Source: Cynocephalus volans (lineage: Eukaryota > Chordata > Mammalia > Dermoptera > Cynocephalidae). From it: a DNA stretch of 64,000 nucleotides. The translations under genes and the position numbers were made by a program. This document shows, in pieces, positions 46,850 to 59,879 of the stretch (position 1 is its first letter; each line of letters starts with the position of its first letter). A model generated the notes under the pieces. The model searched no databases. It was not told the DNA's origin and worked only from the letters and a program-made list of their open reading frames with translations. Location of the stretch: contig NC_084469.1 in assembly GCF_027409185.1 (NCBI RefSeq), forward strand, positions 100,813,835 through 100,877,834, read 5' to 3'.

Positions 46850-48690
46850 TGCACATTACAACTTGCTTTCTCAAGGCGGGAGATAGTGATTGAACCCTAC
46901 GTTTTAGAGTTTTGTGGAGTGAGGCAAGAGGGGATTAGGTCATAGATTCACATGTAGGAAAACTATAGACAGTGGTACAAAGGCAGTAAAATATTCTCAC
47001 TACCACCACTGTCTCTCAGTACTTTTGCCCAGAGGTAAACAACATTTTCTCCTCTATCCCTCCTGATATATGTGTGTGTATATTTGTACGTGTATATGTG
47101 TATATATGTGTGTATGTTGTAGTCATTCATAGATGCTTAAATGCATAAATAAAAGATGCTTATTGAGCCCCTGCTAAGTCACTGTTTCAGACACTGTGGA
47201 TATGGAATGAACAAAACAGAAATCGACCTCAGAGAACTTTCATTTTAGTTGTGGAGTAAACAATGAACTTGCATTTTAGTTGTGGGAGAGTGAACAATGA
47301 ACGTGATAAATAAAATGCATGGCGCGTTAGATATTGATAAGTGCAGAGGAAAAAAAATGAGTGATTTTTGGCTGCCTCCTCTTTTCCCTGAGAAGGCCAA
47401 AGCCTTCCAGTTCAAATTTCTCACAGACAGTGAGGCCTCTCCCTTGCCCTGGTTTGCCCTGCCCTTGCCAGACAGACCACCATCCTGATTCTGGGTGGCC
47501 CAGGATGATGGAGGTGGGACTGTGGCCGATCTGGGAAGCCGCAATAGCTGTAAAGGCAAATGGCTGGTTATTTTCATAGTACGCAGCTCCTGGCTGTGAT
47601 CTGCTGTCTTAGGCACCTTCAGAAATCCAAGTGTGCCAGGGATGGAAGTCCAGGAAGATATGCAACTGATTGGAACTGTGTTCTCTTTTCAATTTATATT
47701 CCGTTTAGGGAGAATTAGCATCTTCATTCTTTCAGTCCTTGAAAGTGACATAGCCCTCCATTGATGTAATTCCTTAAGCCAGTAGAATTTTAATTCTAAT
47801 GAAATGTTATATATTTTTGTTAGGATTATTTACAGACATTGTATATATTTAGCTCTCTTTTATTTTGCTTTTTAAAAATTTATTTTGATAAGATTTCAAA
47901 TTTACGGAAAAGTTTCAAGAATGGTACAATGAATTCCCTTCTATCTGTGACTCGAATTCACTAAAAGTTAACATTTCACCCTGTTTGCTTTATTATTTAC
48001 TCTGTCTCACTATATGAGCATTACTGTTTTTTGAACTGTTTGAGAGTAAGTTGCAGACATGATGCCCATTTACCCCCAAATACTTCAGGGTGTATTTCTT
48101 AATAACGGGATAGTTTCTTTCAGAATCACAATAATTAGCAAAATCAGGAAATTTAACACTATGGTGCTATTATCTAGTACATAATCCATATTCACATTTG
48201 CCAGTTGTCACAATAATGACTGCTATGGGTGTTTTTGTTTGTTTGTTTTAAGGTTCCAATCCAGGATCACACCTTGCATTTAGTTGTCCTATCTATTTAG
48301 TTTCCTTTAATTCAGACTGTTTCTTATCTTTGAAGAGTGAAGGCTGATTATTTTATTGAATTTTGTAGAATGTCCCTCAAGTTGGTTTGTCTGATTTTTC
48401 CTCAGGAGTAGAATCAAGTTATGATTTTTCCCCCAGGAAAGTTGCAGAAATTATGTGTTCTTCTTAGTGCATCATATCTAGAGGAGAATGATGTTGATTT
48501 ATCCCAATTATTAGTGATGTTAACTGATTACTTCATTAAAGTATTGTCTGCTATGTTTGTCCACTGTAAAGTTACTCTTTTTTCCCTCTGTCATTAATAA
48601 TTTGTAGGGAGAAACTATGTAATTATCCTGTTCTCACCAAACCCATACCCACTATTTTAAGACCAATTGATGATTCTTGCCTTAATCAGT
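46850..48690. other. Intergenic DNA between ZNF558 and MBD3L1, part L1 3' UTR
   Basis: No gene was seen. From about 47870 to 48660 the text ('atttacggaaaagtttcaag', 'tttgccagttgtcacaataa', 'tcctcaggagtagaatcaa') resembles the 3' UTR of old L1ME/L1M elements. A short TG/TA-rich stretch lies at 47068-47120. Confidence 0.55.
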
Positions 48691-48695
48691 TATTA

Positions 48696-49242
48696 TAGTA
48701 GTCCTCCCTTATCCACGGTTTCATTTTTCATGGTTTCAGTTACATATGCTCAACCATGATCTGAAAATATTATATGGAAAATTCCAGAAGTAATTTATAA
48801 GTTTAAAATTTTACACCGTTCTGAGTAGAGTGATGAAATCTTGTGCCTTCTCACACCATCCCATCCATGATGTGAATCATCCCTTTGTCCAGTGTATTAA
48901 TGCCACAAATTCTAACTGTCTATTAGTCACTTAGTGTTTGTCTCAGTTATCAGATCAACTGTTGCGGTATTGCAGTACTTGTGTTCAAGTAACCCTTATT
49001 TTATGTAATAATGGCCCTAAAGTGTAAGAGTAGTGATGCTGGCATATTGTTATAATTGTTCTACTTTATTATTAGTTATTATTGTTAATCTCTTACTGTG
49101 CTTAATTTATATATTAAACTTTATCATAGGTATGTGTGTATAGGAAAAAACATAGCATATGTAGGGTTTGGTACTACCTGCAGTTTCAGCATCTGCTGGG
49201 AGTTTTGGAACCAATCCTCTGGTAGATAAGGGGGGACTATTG
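48696..49242. mobile_element. Tigger1-derived element (547 bp)
   Basis: The ends 'tagtagtcctcccttatcc' and 'gataaggggggactattg' are inverted. The interior keeps 'tgaatcatccctttgtccag', 'ttcaagtaacccttatttta' and a stub of the transposase start ('aatggccctaaagtgtaag'). The rest of the transposase gene is deleted, so this is a non-autonomous derivative. Confidence 0.9.
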
Positions 49243-49259
49243 TATTTAATAGCATGTTG

Positions 49260-51600
49260 TCCATTAATACAAATAATTTTACTTCCTTTTCAGTTTGGAT
49301 GCCTTTTTCTTTTCTTGCCTAATTGTTTTGGATGGAACTCTAGTAGCTTTCTTTTGATGTCTTTGGCTGGCTCTGACACCAGGGTAATTCTGAGTTAGGG
49401 AGTATTGTGTCTTCTATTTTTTGGAAGAGTTTGAGAATGATTGGTGTTAATTCTTCTTTAAACCTTTGGTATAATCAGCAAGTGAAGCCACATGATCCTG
49501 GGCCTTTCTTTGTTGGAAGTTTTCTGACTACTGGTTCAATCCCAGTACTTGTTATAGATCTGTTCATATTTTCTATTTCTTCTGGAGTCAATTTTGGTAG
49601 TTGTATGTTTCCATTAATTTGTCTATTTCATCTAGTTTGTCTAATTTATTGGCATACATTGTTTTTATTATTCTCTTATAATCCTTTTTATATCAACATA
49701 TTCATTATCATTCCTGTGTTTAGTAAATTGTGTCTTTTTTTTCCCCCTCTTGGTCTAGCTAAAAGCTCATCAATTTTATTGATCTTTTCAAGGAACCAAG
49801 TTTTGGTTTTGTTGATTGTCTTTATTGTTTTTCTATTGTGTATTTTGTTTATTTCCACATATATGAGTATGTTTTAATTGTCATATCTTCCTGATGGATT
49901 GAATTTGTTGTCATTATATCATGTTCTTTCTCTCATGTAACAATTTTTGTTTTAATGCTTATTTCATCTGATATTTGCAGCTCTCCTTTGGTTACTGTTT
50001 TCATGCAACATCATTTTCTATGCTTTCCCTTTCAAACTATTTGTCCTTTTGGGTACAAAGTGGGCTCTGGTAGACAGCCCATAGATGGATCACGTTTTCC
50101 TATCCATTGTACAATCTCTGACTTTTGACTGGAGGTTTAATACTTTCATATTTCATATAATTTCTTATAAGGAAGGACTTACTTCTGCTATTTTTTTGTG
50201 TGTTGTATGTATGTCATATATTTTTTCTTCCTCAGTTCCTCTATTCCTGCCATTTTGTGTGTTTGTGTTCAATGGATATCTTCTAGTATACCATTTTGAT
50301 TTTCTTTTATTTTGTTTACCATTTTTTGGTAGGTATTTCCTTAGTGGTTACCCTGGGGATTATAGTTAACATCTTTTTAGTAATCTAGTTAGAATTAATA
50401 CCAACTTATTTTCAATAATATACAAAAACTTTACTACTATATAGCTCCATCTTCCCCTTTATATTATTATTGTCACGAATTACATCTTCATACATTGTAT
50501 ACTTATTAACTAAGACTTATAATTGTTTTATGCATGTTTTTAAAAAATTACATAGGAAAAATAGGAGAGTCACAAACCAAGAATTTATTAATATTGACTT
50601 TTATATTTACATATGTAATTACCTTTGCTGGAGTTCTTTATTTCTTCTTGTGGATTTGAGTTATTGTCTAGTGTCCTTTCATTTCAGCTGGAAGGACTCC
50701 CTTTAACATTTCCTGTTAGGCACGTCTACTAGTGACAAATTCAGCCAAGTTTATTTGAGACTGTCATAGTTTTGCTGGGCTGAGAATTATTAGTCTACAG
50801 CTCCTCTTCCCCCACCCCCCAGCAATTTGAATATGTTATTTCACTGCCTCTGGCCTCCATGATTTCTCATGAGAAATAGGCTGACAATCTTATTGAGAAT
50901 ACCCATTTCATTATGAGTCACTTCGCTTTTGCTTCTTTTAAGACTCTTTTTTGTTTTTGTCCTTCAACAATTTGATTATAATATGTCTTAGTGTGGATCT
51001 CTTTGAGTTTATCCTACTTGGAGTTTGTTGAGATTCTTGGATTTATAGATTCATGTCTTTCATCAAATGTGGGACGTTTTCAGCCATTATTTCTTCAAAA
51101 TAACTTTATAACTTTTTCTCTGTTCTTTCCTCTGGAACTCCTGTTTTTGAATATTGGTAGGTGTGGTGGTGTTCCACAGGTCCTGTATGTGCTCTTCATT
51201 TTCCTTCATTCTTTTTTTTCATTTTGCTCCTCAGGCTGGAAAATATCTCAATAGACTTATCAAATTTGTTGATTCCTTCTTCTACCTGCTGAAATCTGCT
51301 CCTGTGCACCTTTACTGAAATTTTCATTTATTTTACTTTTCAGCTCCAGTATTTCTCTTTGGTTCTATTTTTAATTTCTATCTCCTTATTGATATTCTCC
51401 ATTTAGTGAGACATCATTCTCATGTTTTCCTTGAGCTTGCTCTTTGAACATATTTAAAATAGTAGATTTAAAGTGTTTATCTAGAAAGTGCATCACCTGG
51501 GCTTCCTCAGGGACAGTTTCTATTATTTTTTCCTACATATGGACTATGCTTTCTTGTCTCTTTGCATGCCTTGTGATTTTTGGTTGAAAACCTAATACTA
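49260..51600 (-). mobile_element. Antisense L1/HAL1 composite
   Basis: Read in reverse, 49430-49880 is L1 ORF2 ('cacatgatcctgggcctttc', 'tctatttcttctggagtcaa'). The portion 50600-51400 is HAL1/ORF1-like ('agtttgttgagattcttgga', 'ggtgttccacaggtcctgta'). Open frames are short and broken. It may be two insertions. Confidence 0.75.
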
Positions 51601-51606
51601 GAAACA

Positions 51607-51960
51607 TGAGGTGTATTAATCCATTTCTGTTGCTTATAACAAAATACATGGAACTGGGTAATTTGTAAGAAAATGAAACTTATTGCTTACAGTTTTGGAG
51701 ACTGGGAAGTCCAAAGTCCAGGGAACACATTTGGTGAAGGCCTTGGTGGTAGTGACAGTGATGGTAAGATATCATATTGCAAAATGGCAGAGCAGAGAGA
51801 GCAGAAACTAACCTCCTCATTCACTCTCCTTTTAAAGCACTCCAAACCATGCCCATGACCACCATTTTTAATCCATTCACTATGGCATGATCCTATAATC
51901 TAATCACCTCTTTAAGGTCCCACCTTTCAGTTACCACAGTAGTATTTCCCACCCTCAAGA
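51607..51960 (-). repeat. MaLR LTR (MST/THE1-like)
   Basis: Antisense landmarks: 'tgtattaatccatttctgtt', 'gaactgggtaatttgtaaga', 'ctccttttaaagcactccaa' and 'ctaatcacctctttaaggtc'. It is the same family as the piece at 35400-35565. Confidence 0.78.
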
Positions 51961-51972
51961 AAGGCACTTTTT

Positions 51973-52046
51973 GGGGTACTTCAAAAAGTTTGTGGAAAGA
52001 TAGCATTAAAAGATAATATGAATATTTCCATGAACTTTTTAAAGTG
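51973..52046. mobile_element. Mariner-type MITE, solitary copy
   Basis: An almost perfect palindrome about 75 bp long. 'gggtacttcaaaaagtttgt' is mirrored by 'catgaactttttaaagtgcc' around a short A/T-rich centre. Two relatives lie at 46.6 and 60.2 kb. Confidence 0.85.
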
Positions 52047-52639
52047 CCCTCATATTATAATGTGGCAGCTCTGGAAATCAAGTTCTTCTTCCTACCTAAT
52101 ATTTGTTGTTGCTGTTTCTTGCAGTAGTTGTTGCCAGTTTGTTCAGTGTCTTTTTTGGTCAAATGTTGTGAATTTTATATTTTTTGTTGTGTGTGACCAT
52201 CGAAGTCTTTGCCCCCTCTTAGCCTAGTGATCTGACAGAGATTTCCTTAGATTCAGGAACAAAAACCTAAAACTTTCTGTGCATGTGGGCTCTCTGTGTG
52301 TGTTGGGGCAAGGCTTTAACACTTAGCCAGTCCATTTACAACTCTTCGTTAGCCTTCACTTCCTGTTTGAGTGAAGCCTGAAGGTCAGAGGTGAGACGTT
52401 AGGGATTTCTGGGTTTTTTTGTTTTTGTTTTTGTTTTTTGGATTATGAGCTTAGCACTGTGCAGGGCTTTCTAGAGTTCATGGACTATATGGGAGCTTGT
52501 TAAAGCTCTTAATCTCCAAAGCATCTCTTTCCCCAGACTTTCCCCTTATGCTTTTGAGTTTTCCCTGATTTTTATCTCTGACCCTAGATCGCAGTCACTA
52601 ATACATTTGCCTTTAAATTTATCATCAAACACCCGGCCC

Positions 52640-52940
52640 ATGGGAAGTTCAAAGCCCAGGACCAGATGGCTACATGGATGAATTCTACCAAACATTTACA
52701 GAACTAATACCAATCTTCCTCAAACTCTTCCAAAAAAAACTGAGATAGAGGGAATACTTCCAAACTCATTTTATGAAGCTAGCATCATCCTGATATCAAA
52801 GCCAAAGACACTTCAAAAAAAAAGAAAACTACAGGCCAATATCACCTATGAATATAGATGCAAAAATCCTCAGCAAACTGCACTTAACAGTACATTAAAA
52901 GGGTTATTCACCATGACCAAGTGGGATTTATCCATAAGAT
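52640..52940 (+). mobile_element. L1 ORF2 fragment (reverse transcriptase region)
   Basis: Sense L1 text: 'gatggctacatggatgaatt', 'tatgaagctagcatcatcct', 'actacaggccaatatcacct', 'gatgcaaaaatcctcagcaa'. It is short and broken by stops. Confidence 0.85.
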
Positions 52941-53187
52941 AAAGTGATTTTTGAAATGACCTTCCTTGAAAAAGTTTTCCAAGTATATGGAATTTATAAC
53001 AAAGGTCAATGACAGGGAGATTCACAAAAACTCTTGACCTGTGGTCTCTGGTTTTGACTCTTCCTAATTGGTAAATTATCTTGATTTCTGACTTTTCTTT
53101 TGAGATCAATCCAATTAGGACTATTTAGGAGTGCACCCTCATGGCATTTGAGAAGTGGTTGTGGAAACCTGGGAGACTGTTTATTTG

Positions 53188-53188
53188 G

Positions 53189-53220
<32 letters not shown>
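53188..53220. repeat. (GT)n microsatellite
   Basis: About 15 uninterrupted GT units in otherwise unassigned DNA. Confidence 0.95.
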
Positions 53221-53225
<5 letters not shown>

Positions 53226-53529
53226 GCATCTTGCAGTGGGGTCAGAGGCAGGATCCTTTCCTTGGGAAAAATGTTCCCTGGACCACTCTCTATCGGCTTT
53301 ATTTTGATTTATGCCTTGGACTTGCGCTGTCCAGTAGTACTTTTAAGCACTCTATATTATGGAATTTTTGATGTTTTGGTAGCCACATTAAGAAAAGTCA
53401 AAGCAAGCAGGTGAAACTAGTTTTAAAAGTATATTTTAACCCATGATAGCCCAAATATTATCATTTGTGCATGAAGTCGATGTAGAAATTAATAATGGGA
53501 TATTTTACATTCTCGTTTTTCTTTTTTTT

Positions 53530-53795
53530 TTTTAACATTGGACATATTTATGGGGTACAACATGATATTTTGATACATGTGTACATTGTACAATGATCAA
53601 ATCAGGGTATTTAATATGTCTATCATCTTAAGCATTTATCATTTCTTTGTGATGAGAACATTCAAAAACATCTCTTGCAGCTATTTTTAAACACACACTA
53701 CAGTATTGTTAACTCTAGTCGTCCTACTGTGCAATTGAACACCGGAACTTATTTTTCATATCTAACTGGGGAAGATTGGTCAAAATGAATCTTCT
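53530..53795 (+). mobile_element. L1 3'-UTR fragment
   Basis: 'tatttatggggtacaacatg', 'caatgatcaaatcagggtat' and 'gttaactctagtcgtcctac' follow L1MA/L1MB-type 3' ends. A similar fragment is at 56480-56900. Confidence 0.75.
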
Positions 53796-53799
53796 TTTT

Positions 53800-55400
53800 G
53801 TTTTGGTACCGAGTTCCAAAAACCCAGTTTGTACTTTCCTCTTATAGCATATCTCAATGGGTGAGTTGAATTTTATCAGCTATGCCTGCTCTGAATTTAG
53901 ATTTTATAAGATTCACAGCTGTAAAATAAGAATCACGTATCCAAGTTGTTCTAAACACACTTAAAAGTTTTCCACTTAAAGATCGTGTCAGATGAATAGT
54001 GAAAAGTTCCTTTTGGATGCTATAACAAAGGGGTCATTGTGATCTTACCAAGGGAAGCAGCCATAGAATGGAGCAGTCTGAGGAGCAGGTTGGAGGTGAG
54101 AAGACAGAGGCATGTGAGGTACATGATCTTTCCTCCGTGGTTCACAGCTGAGGGGAAGGGATAAAAAAGAGTGGTTGAAAAGAGGAACCAGGAAGGTTAG
54201 GCAAGGGATTTCTGTGTAGTTAGGAGAAATTTGAATGTACTTAAATGTTGAAGAAAGGATTCAGTAGAAAAAAAAAAGTTGAAGATAGAGGGGTTAAATT
54301 GGAATATCAGGGCATAAGGTTACAAGGAAGGCATGAGGCACAGATCCTCACTGAAGGATAGAAGAAATCTCTTGAAATAAAATTAGAAGACATTTGGAAA
54401 CATTGGAAGCTCATCACAGATATTTGCAGATCTGGCAACTAGACTTGTAAAATTAAATTTTAGTACAGTAGTTAGAAATTTCCCTGTGAAGTAGCAAGCA
54501 AATTGAGGGAACTTGAGTATATGAATAAAAAAAGACAAGTGGGAAAAATTTGAAACAGGCCTTGGGAAAAATTAAGGAGGAAATACACCAACACACAAAA
54601 GGAAAGCAAAATTTCTAGGTGTTTCTATAAAGTATTCCCAATTGAATATCTTGTGTTTATAGTGGTATAAAAATATCATGTATGCTTTTTTCCCCCCCAG
54701 CTGTTATCATAAGACCAGCAGTAACTATGGCATGGCAGATAAAAGGGATCTTCTAGGTTTGAAATTTTACAGATGTGATAAGCTGTAAGGAGTTTTGGAT
54801 TATTCCAAGGGAATTATTGAGATCTCAGAGCATAGGAAAATGAAGAGAGCGAGAATAAGGTGAGGGTATCGTGGTCTGGAGTAACTTTTGTTCTTGAGGA
54901 ACAGGTATCTATTATATGGGTATTTGAATAAAAAAGCTGGAAATCAGGATTTGTGGTGGGTGAGTAATTTTTCTAAATTGTTTATTTTTGAGTATCACCA
55001 TTTGGGTTTTTGTTTGTTTGTTTAGAGGTTTGCTGTAATTTAATATTATGAACATAATCTTCTATTTATTTATTTATTTGTTATGAATATTCATGAGATA
55101 GAAGGCTGATTGTCACCCCTCATCCATCTGGGTTTTGATGAAAGTGTCTGCGGTCTGGGAACGAGTTTCTAAGCGTGGGGCAGTTGATAATTTCGATATT
55201 AACTTTAGTGCTACAACAGCTTTGAAGACCAAGTGGCCCTTCGGCTCACCAAATGAATATTGTAGTCAAATAACCGAAAAAATGGCAGGATTTGGGACTT
55301 AGAAAAAGACTGAGGACCACGTGTCATGAGAGAGAGTGTCAGGATTTGTGTGGTTGAGAGTGACAAGGACAAGAGGAGAATAAGAGGATATTCAAACAGG
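53800..55400. other. Unassigned DNA upstream of MBD3L1
   Basis: No exon was recognised. A non-coding first exon of MBD3L1 is expected somewhere upstream of 55.6 kb, but I cannot place it. Confidence 0.4.
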
Positions 55401-55615
55401 GAAGGGGTTTGGCAAAATGGTGTAGGAGAGTTCTGACCTTGAATTATTATTATTTTTTTTTGCTTGACTCAGATCTGCTAGATGATATTCCAGGAGGCAG
55501 GTCAGACCTATCCCCAGAGGGAGAGAGGAAGGATGAAAGTCCAAAGGAGCTAACTGTCCTAAGAAGGCAGGCTTTGCTTATCATTCTGATCCCATTTCAC
55601 GATTTATTTTTATAG

Positions 55616-56245
<630 letters not shown>

Positions 56246-56342
56246 AGCGTGAAACTCTATTAACTCCTTTGCAGTGTCTGTCACTGTTTTTTCTTTTGCT
56301 TTGAGCTCTTGAAACATTAACATATACCAATAACGTTTCCTT

Positions 56343-56348
56343 ATTAAA
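56343..56348 (+). terminator. MBD3L1: MBD3L1 poly(A) signal ATTAAA
   Basis: ATTAAA lies about 100 bp after the stop codon. The same signal sits at the matching place in the MBD3L2-like pseudogene (18350-18355), which supports its use. Confidence 0.7.
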
Positions 56349-56479
56349 CTCCTTTGTGTGACACAAGAGGATACAGGCAGTAATTTCTTTTCGAGGGGAG
56401 AAATTGGGTTTCAGGTGAGGAGAGAAAGGAGATTTATCTTTTTCATTTTGTATTCCCATTTTCATTTACTATTTACATT

Positions 56480-56900
56480 ATTTATTTGTATTTTATTTTA
56501 TTTTAAAAAAATTATTGCATATTTTAAGGCATATGATATGCTGTCATATTTATTTATATAGTAAAATGATTACTACAGTCAAGCGAATTAGCATATTAAT
56601 CACATCACATAATTACTTTTTTTTTTGTGGTAAGAGCACCTAAAATCTACTGTCTTAGCAAATTTCCATTAGGCAATATGGTATTAATAACTATAGTCCT
56701 CATGATGCCCATTAGATCTCTAGACATTTATTCTACACAATTGCAGTCTTGTACCCTTTGAACTACACCTCCCTATCTTCCAACACCCCCTGCCCCTGGT
56801 AACCATCATTCTACTCTCTGTTTCTATGTACTTGATTTTTTAAAAAGATTTTACATGTAAGTGAAATCTTGCAGTACTTTTCTTTCAATGCTAGGCTTGT
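56480..56900 (+). mobile_element. L1 3'-UTR fragment
   Basis: The text 'caatatggtattaataacta', 'gacatttattctacacaatt' and 'ccctggtaaccatcattcta' is typical of L1MA/L1MB 3' ends. It parallels 53530-53795. Confidence 0.75.
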
Positions 56901-59040
56901 TTCACTTATTTTAATGTCACTAGGGAGTTATCAAAGTCATGAAATTATTTAGTACTTTGTCTTCATAGTCACAAGGCAAAACTTGCCTAGTCAGAATGGA
57001 TTATTATTTTTATGTAATATTCCAACAGATTTCAAAACAGTATTTCATTAAAAGGCTTTTATGTCTATGTTCTCAAATAAGATATCTACCTCTAGTTATT
57101 TTTCCGTTCTTATTTATCAGTTAGTTCAGAGTTGCATAGAATAAAATTCCAGACTTTCCCTCATTTTCTAGATCTACATGTGTTTGAAATTTGATTCCTG
57201 AAAATTGACATGCCATTTGGGGAATAATGATATCCAGAGAGAATTTTCAGCATTATTAATCTAACAGTAAGCCTCTGCTTGTTGGAATTAAGAGTTTAAA
57301 TGTATTAGTCTATTTGCTTTATCAGGCTTGTTGTGTTATTTGAATCCTCTTTCTCATTATTTACTTTTGTTTGATGGATTTATCAGTTCCTGGTTTTGAT
57401 GTGTTCAAAATAACAGAGTATCTGTGCTGTATATATCTTCCCTAAAAATAAATTATTTAAGAATTTCATCTTCTCTCCTTTATACTTCTACGTGGTAATC
57501 ATCTAGAATGCTAGCACAATGTTTTTAAACGTCTTGTTTGCTGTAAAACTAATACTAATTTAGATGCACTGATTTTTTTTTTCTTTTTCTTGTTACTCCT
57601 GTTTTTTCATTCCAATACGTTCTTCTGGGTTCACATTTTTCCCCTTATGTGTATTCTTTACTGGTTTTTCACTAAAGGCCAGCGGAAAGTCAACTTTGAG
57701 GTGGTCTGTATGTCTGGAAATGTCTTTATCTCTTTCTCTGAAGTATAGTTTGACTAGGTGTGTAATTTAGGTTCTATTTTTTCTTTTTTTCCCCCTTCCT
57801 TATCCACTTATCTAATGTTTCGGAGCCTCCATATCTCTGGCTATAAAATGGGAATAAAACTCTCAAGGATGGTGAGAATAACTGAGATAATCCATGCAGC
57901 ACTTGCCAACCATGGTACTTAACAGATATTATTACCATTATTATAATCTTCAGAGAGAGCATTCTCAGAGAAGGACTCCTGAAGACTAAGAAGGCAAGGC
58001 TTACACCAAAAAAGTCTGAATGGGTGGCATTACTGTAATTTTAATTCTTAGCCCTTGAGTGTCGCCAGCTGTGGGAGCCTGCAGAATGGGAGCAGATAAT
58101 GCAGTCTGTTCCAGCAAACCCAAGGCAGAACAGCGCAGCTGACCTCATGCCTGCGATACTTTGGGCTGCTTCTTGGGGAACCCTCTGCTCTAACTCTCTA
58201 CTTGGATCCAGTGCAGAGAAAGATGAAAAGAAAAAAACAAAGACTGTCTTGATTATCCCTCAGACTTTTCTCTCTGAGTTTTATTTATGTTTATATCCAA
58301 AACAGACATTGTCTTTAGAGAGTCTTGGTATTACTCAAGGAGTTAGGCTTCCCAGATATCTAGTCATTTTAGCTCCCAAGTTCCAATGCTGATTGTAGAG
58401 TCATTTCTGATCCACTCAATCCTTCTACTTTTCTTCTTCCCCAAGAGACATCCATCTATAGTGAGATCATCTGTGTGCCCACGATCACTGAAGACCACCC
58501 AAGAAATAGAACACACCGGTCCCTCCACTCAGTGTGTTTACAAACTCGGATGGATATGCACATGATAATATGTTAACACTTAACCAAAGCCCATATCAAC
58601 TTGTATTTCCAATCATTCCTTCTTGGTCTATTTCCAACCTTGGAGGACCCATAAAGTGGGTAAGGAACCTCCCAGGAAGACTGATCTGTAAGTTCTGGTG
58701 AGTCTGAGCTTCAGAGAATGAAGTTGCAGAAAAGAAACCTCAGACTTCTCAGGCTTCAGGGAGTGGGGAAACTCGGAGGAATGGAGGTGGATGTGACGGT
58801 GGCAGAGGGGTTAAAGGAAGGTGTGTACCGGCTGACTAACAAGGAAACCTCACACTGATGTGGGACGTAGGTTTTATACAATGGCAATTTCTGTATCAGT
58901 TTTACCAATTCTGGTGTCCCTGAGGGATGACATGTTGTGAAACCACAAGACACAACCTATAGTTGCCTTCAGGACTTAATGAAAGGGGAAGACTTCTCTC
59001 TTAGTCCCCTGTGAACTGCTCAGTGGACAAGCCAAGAAAG
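56901..59040. other. Unassigned DNA between the MBD3L1 and MUC16 3' ends
   Basis: No exon or clear repeat beyond A/T-rich old material. The two genes are convergent and their 3' ends are about 2.7 kb apart. Confidence 0.45.
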
Positions 59041-59068
59041 GCCCAGAGACTGTGTCCGACCAATCTGG

Positions 59069-59074
59069 TTTATT
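59069..59074 (-). terminator. MUC16: MUC16 poly(A) signal AATAAA
   Basis: AATAAA on the minus strand, about 63 bp after the MUC16 stop codon. It implies a very short 3' UTR. Confidence 0.75.
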
Positions 59075-59136
59075 TCTGCCGCAGCCAAGCTTCTTTGGAC
59101 CCTGGCTGGGGAAAAAGGGGCCTCGGGCAGATGGAA

Positions 59137-59235
59137 TCACTGCAGCTTCCTCAGGTCTAGGTGTGGCAGGTAATAGCCCAGGCGGTGTGTCTGGACCTCA
59201 TAGTGTCCCTCCTTCCTCCGCAGGCACATGGTCAC
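59137..59235 (-). CDS. MUC16: MUC16 last exon: cytoplasmic tail
   Basis: The exon follows a 'ccctcacag' acceptor in phase 0 and ends at TGA (59139-59137). It encodes a 32-residue tail, 'VTMCLRRKEGHYEVQTHRL' then 'GYYLPHLDLRKLQ'. MUC16 (CA125) is a giant membrane-anchored mucin of wet epithelia. Its tail has a basic juxtamembrane patch (here LRRK) thought to bind ERM proteins, and conserved tyrosines (here HYEV and GYY). The tail length matches the human one as I recall it. The membrane-proximal residues are less basic than in human and include a Cys, which could be acylated (inference). Confidence 0.95.
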   Translation of the reverse strand: MTMCLRRKEGHYEVQTHRLGYYLPHLDLRKLQ

Positions 59236-59514
59236 CTGTGAGGGTAAGGAGAAGGCACAGGTCAGCTGATCACCTACTGGCTGTGGTAGGGGAGACACAG
59301 GAGTGGGAATGTGGCCAAAGCCAGAGACCCGATACTTCCCATATCTCTCTCCCTCCTTTTTTCCATTTAGTTTTCTCCCTCAGTCCTTCTTTTCCTTTCC
59401 CTTTTTTCTTTCCACCTTTCTCCTCTCTCTCCCTTTTCACTCTCATATTTTTTTTTACTTTTCCTCTCTGATATCCTCTTCATTTCTCTTTTCCTCTCTC
59501 TTAATTTTCAAATC

Positions 59515-59790
59515 AATATCTATCTATTAGTTTGTCTCTATCTATAAATCATATATCTATCATCAATCTATCAATAATCTATCAATAATAAAGAAATCTA
59601 TCAATAATCACTCTATCATCAATCATTTATCTATCATCTGTCATTTACCTATCGATAATCTATCAATAATCAATAAATCTATCAATAATCATTCATCTAT
59701 AAATCATCTATGATTTTATCTGTCTCTGATTCTATCATCTATCCATCTATCTCTCTGCCATCTATCTATTTATATCTATCTATCATTTAT
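59515..59790. repeat. Imperfect (ATCT)n-type microsatellite
   Basis: Many 'atctatc', 'atcaat' and 'tctatcat' units over about 275 bp, interrupted and mixed with 'aataat'. It follows a polypyrimidine tract. It lies in the last MUC16 intron. Confidence 0.88.
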
Positions 59791-59879
59791 CTTTCATCTC
59801 ATTCCCTCTCAGTCTCTTTCACTCTCAGTCTTTTGGTCTTGGTCTCAGTCTCTCTCTTGCTCCCCAAACTCCTCCAGCT

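Noticed and set aside
49260-51254. Hydrophobic open frames (for example 49407-49877) that look like membrane proteins
   Set aside because: They are antisense translation of T-rich L1/HAL1 sequence.
59515-59790. CRISPR-like or other regular array
   Set aside because: Irregular tetranucleotide microsatellite with no spacers, in a mammalian intron.
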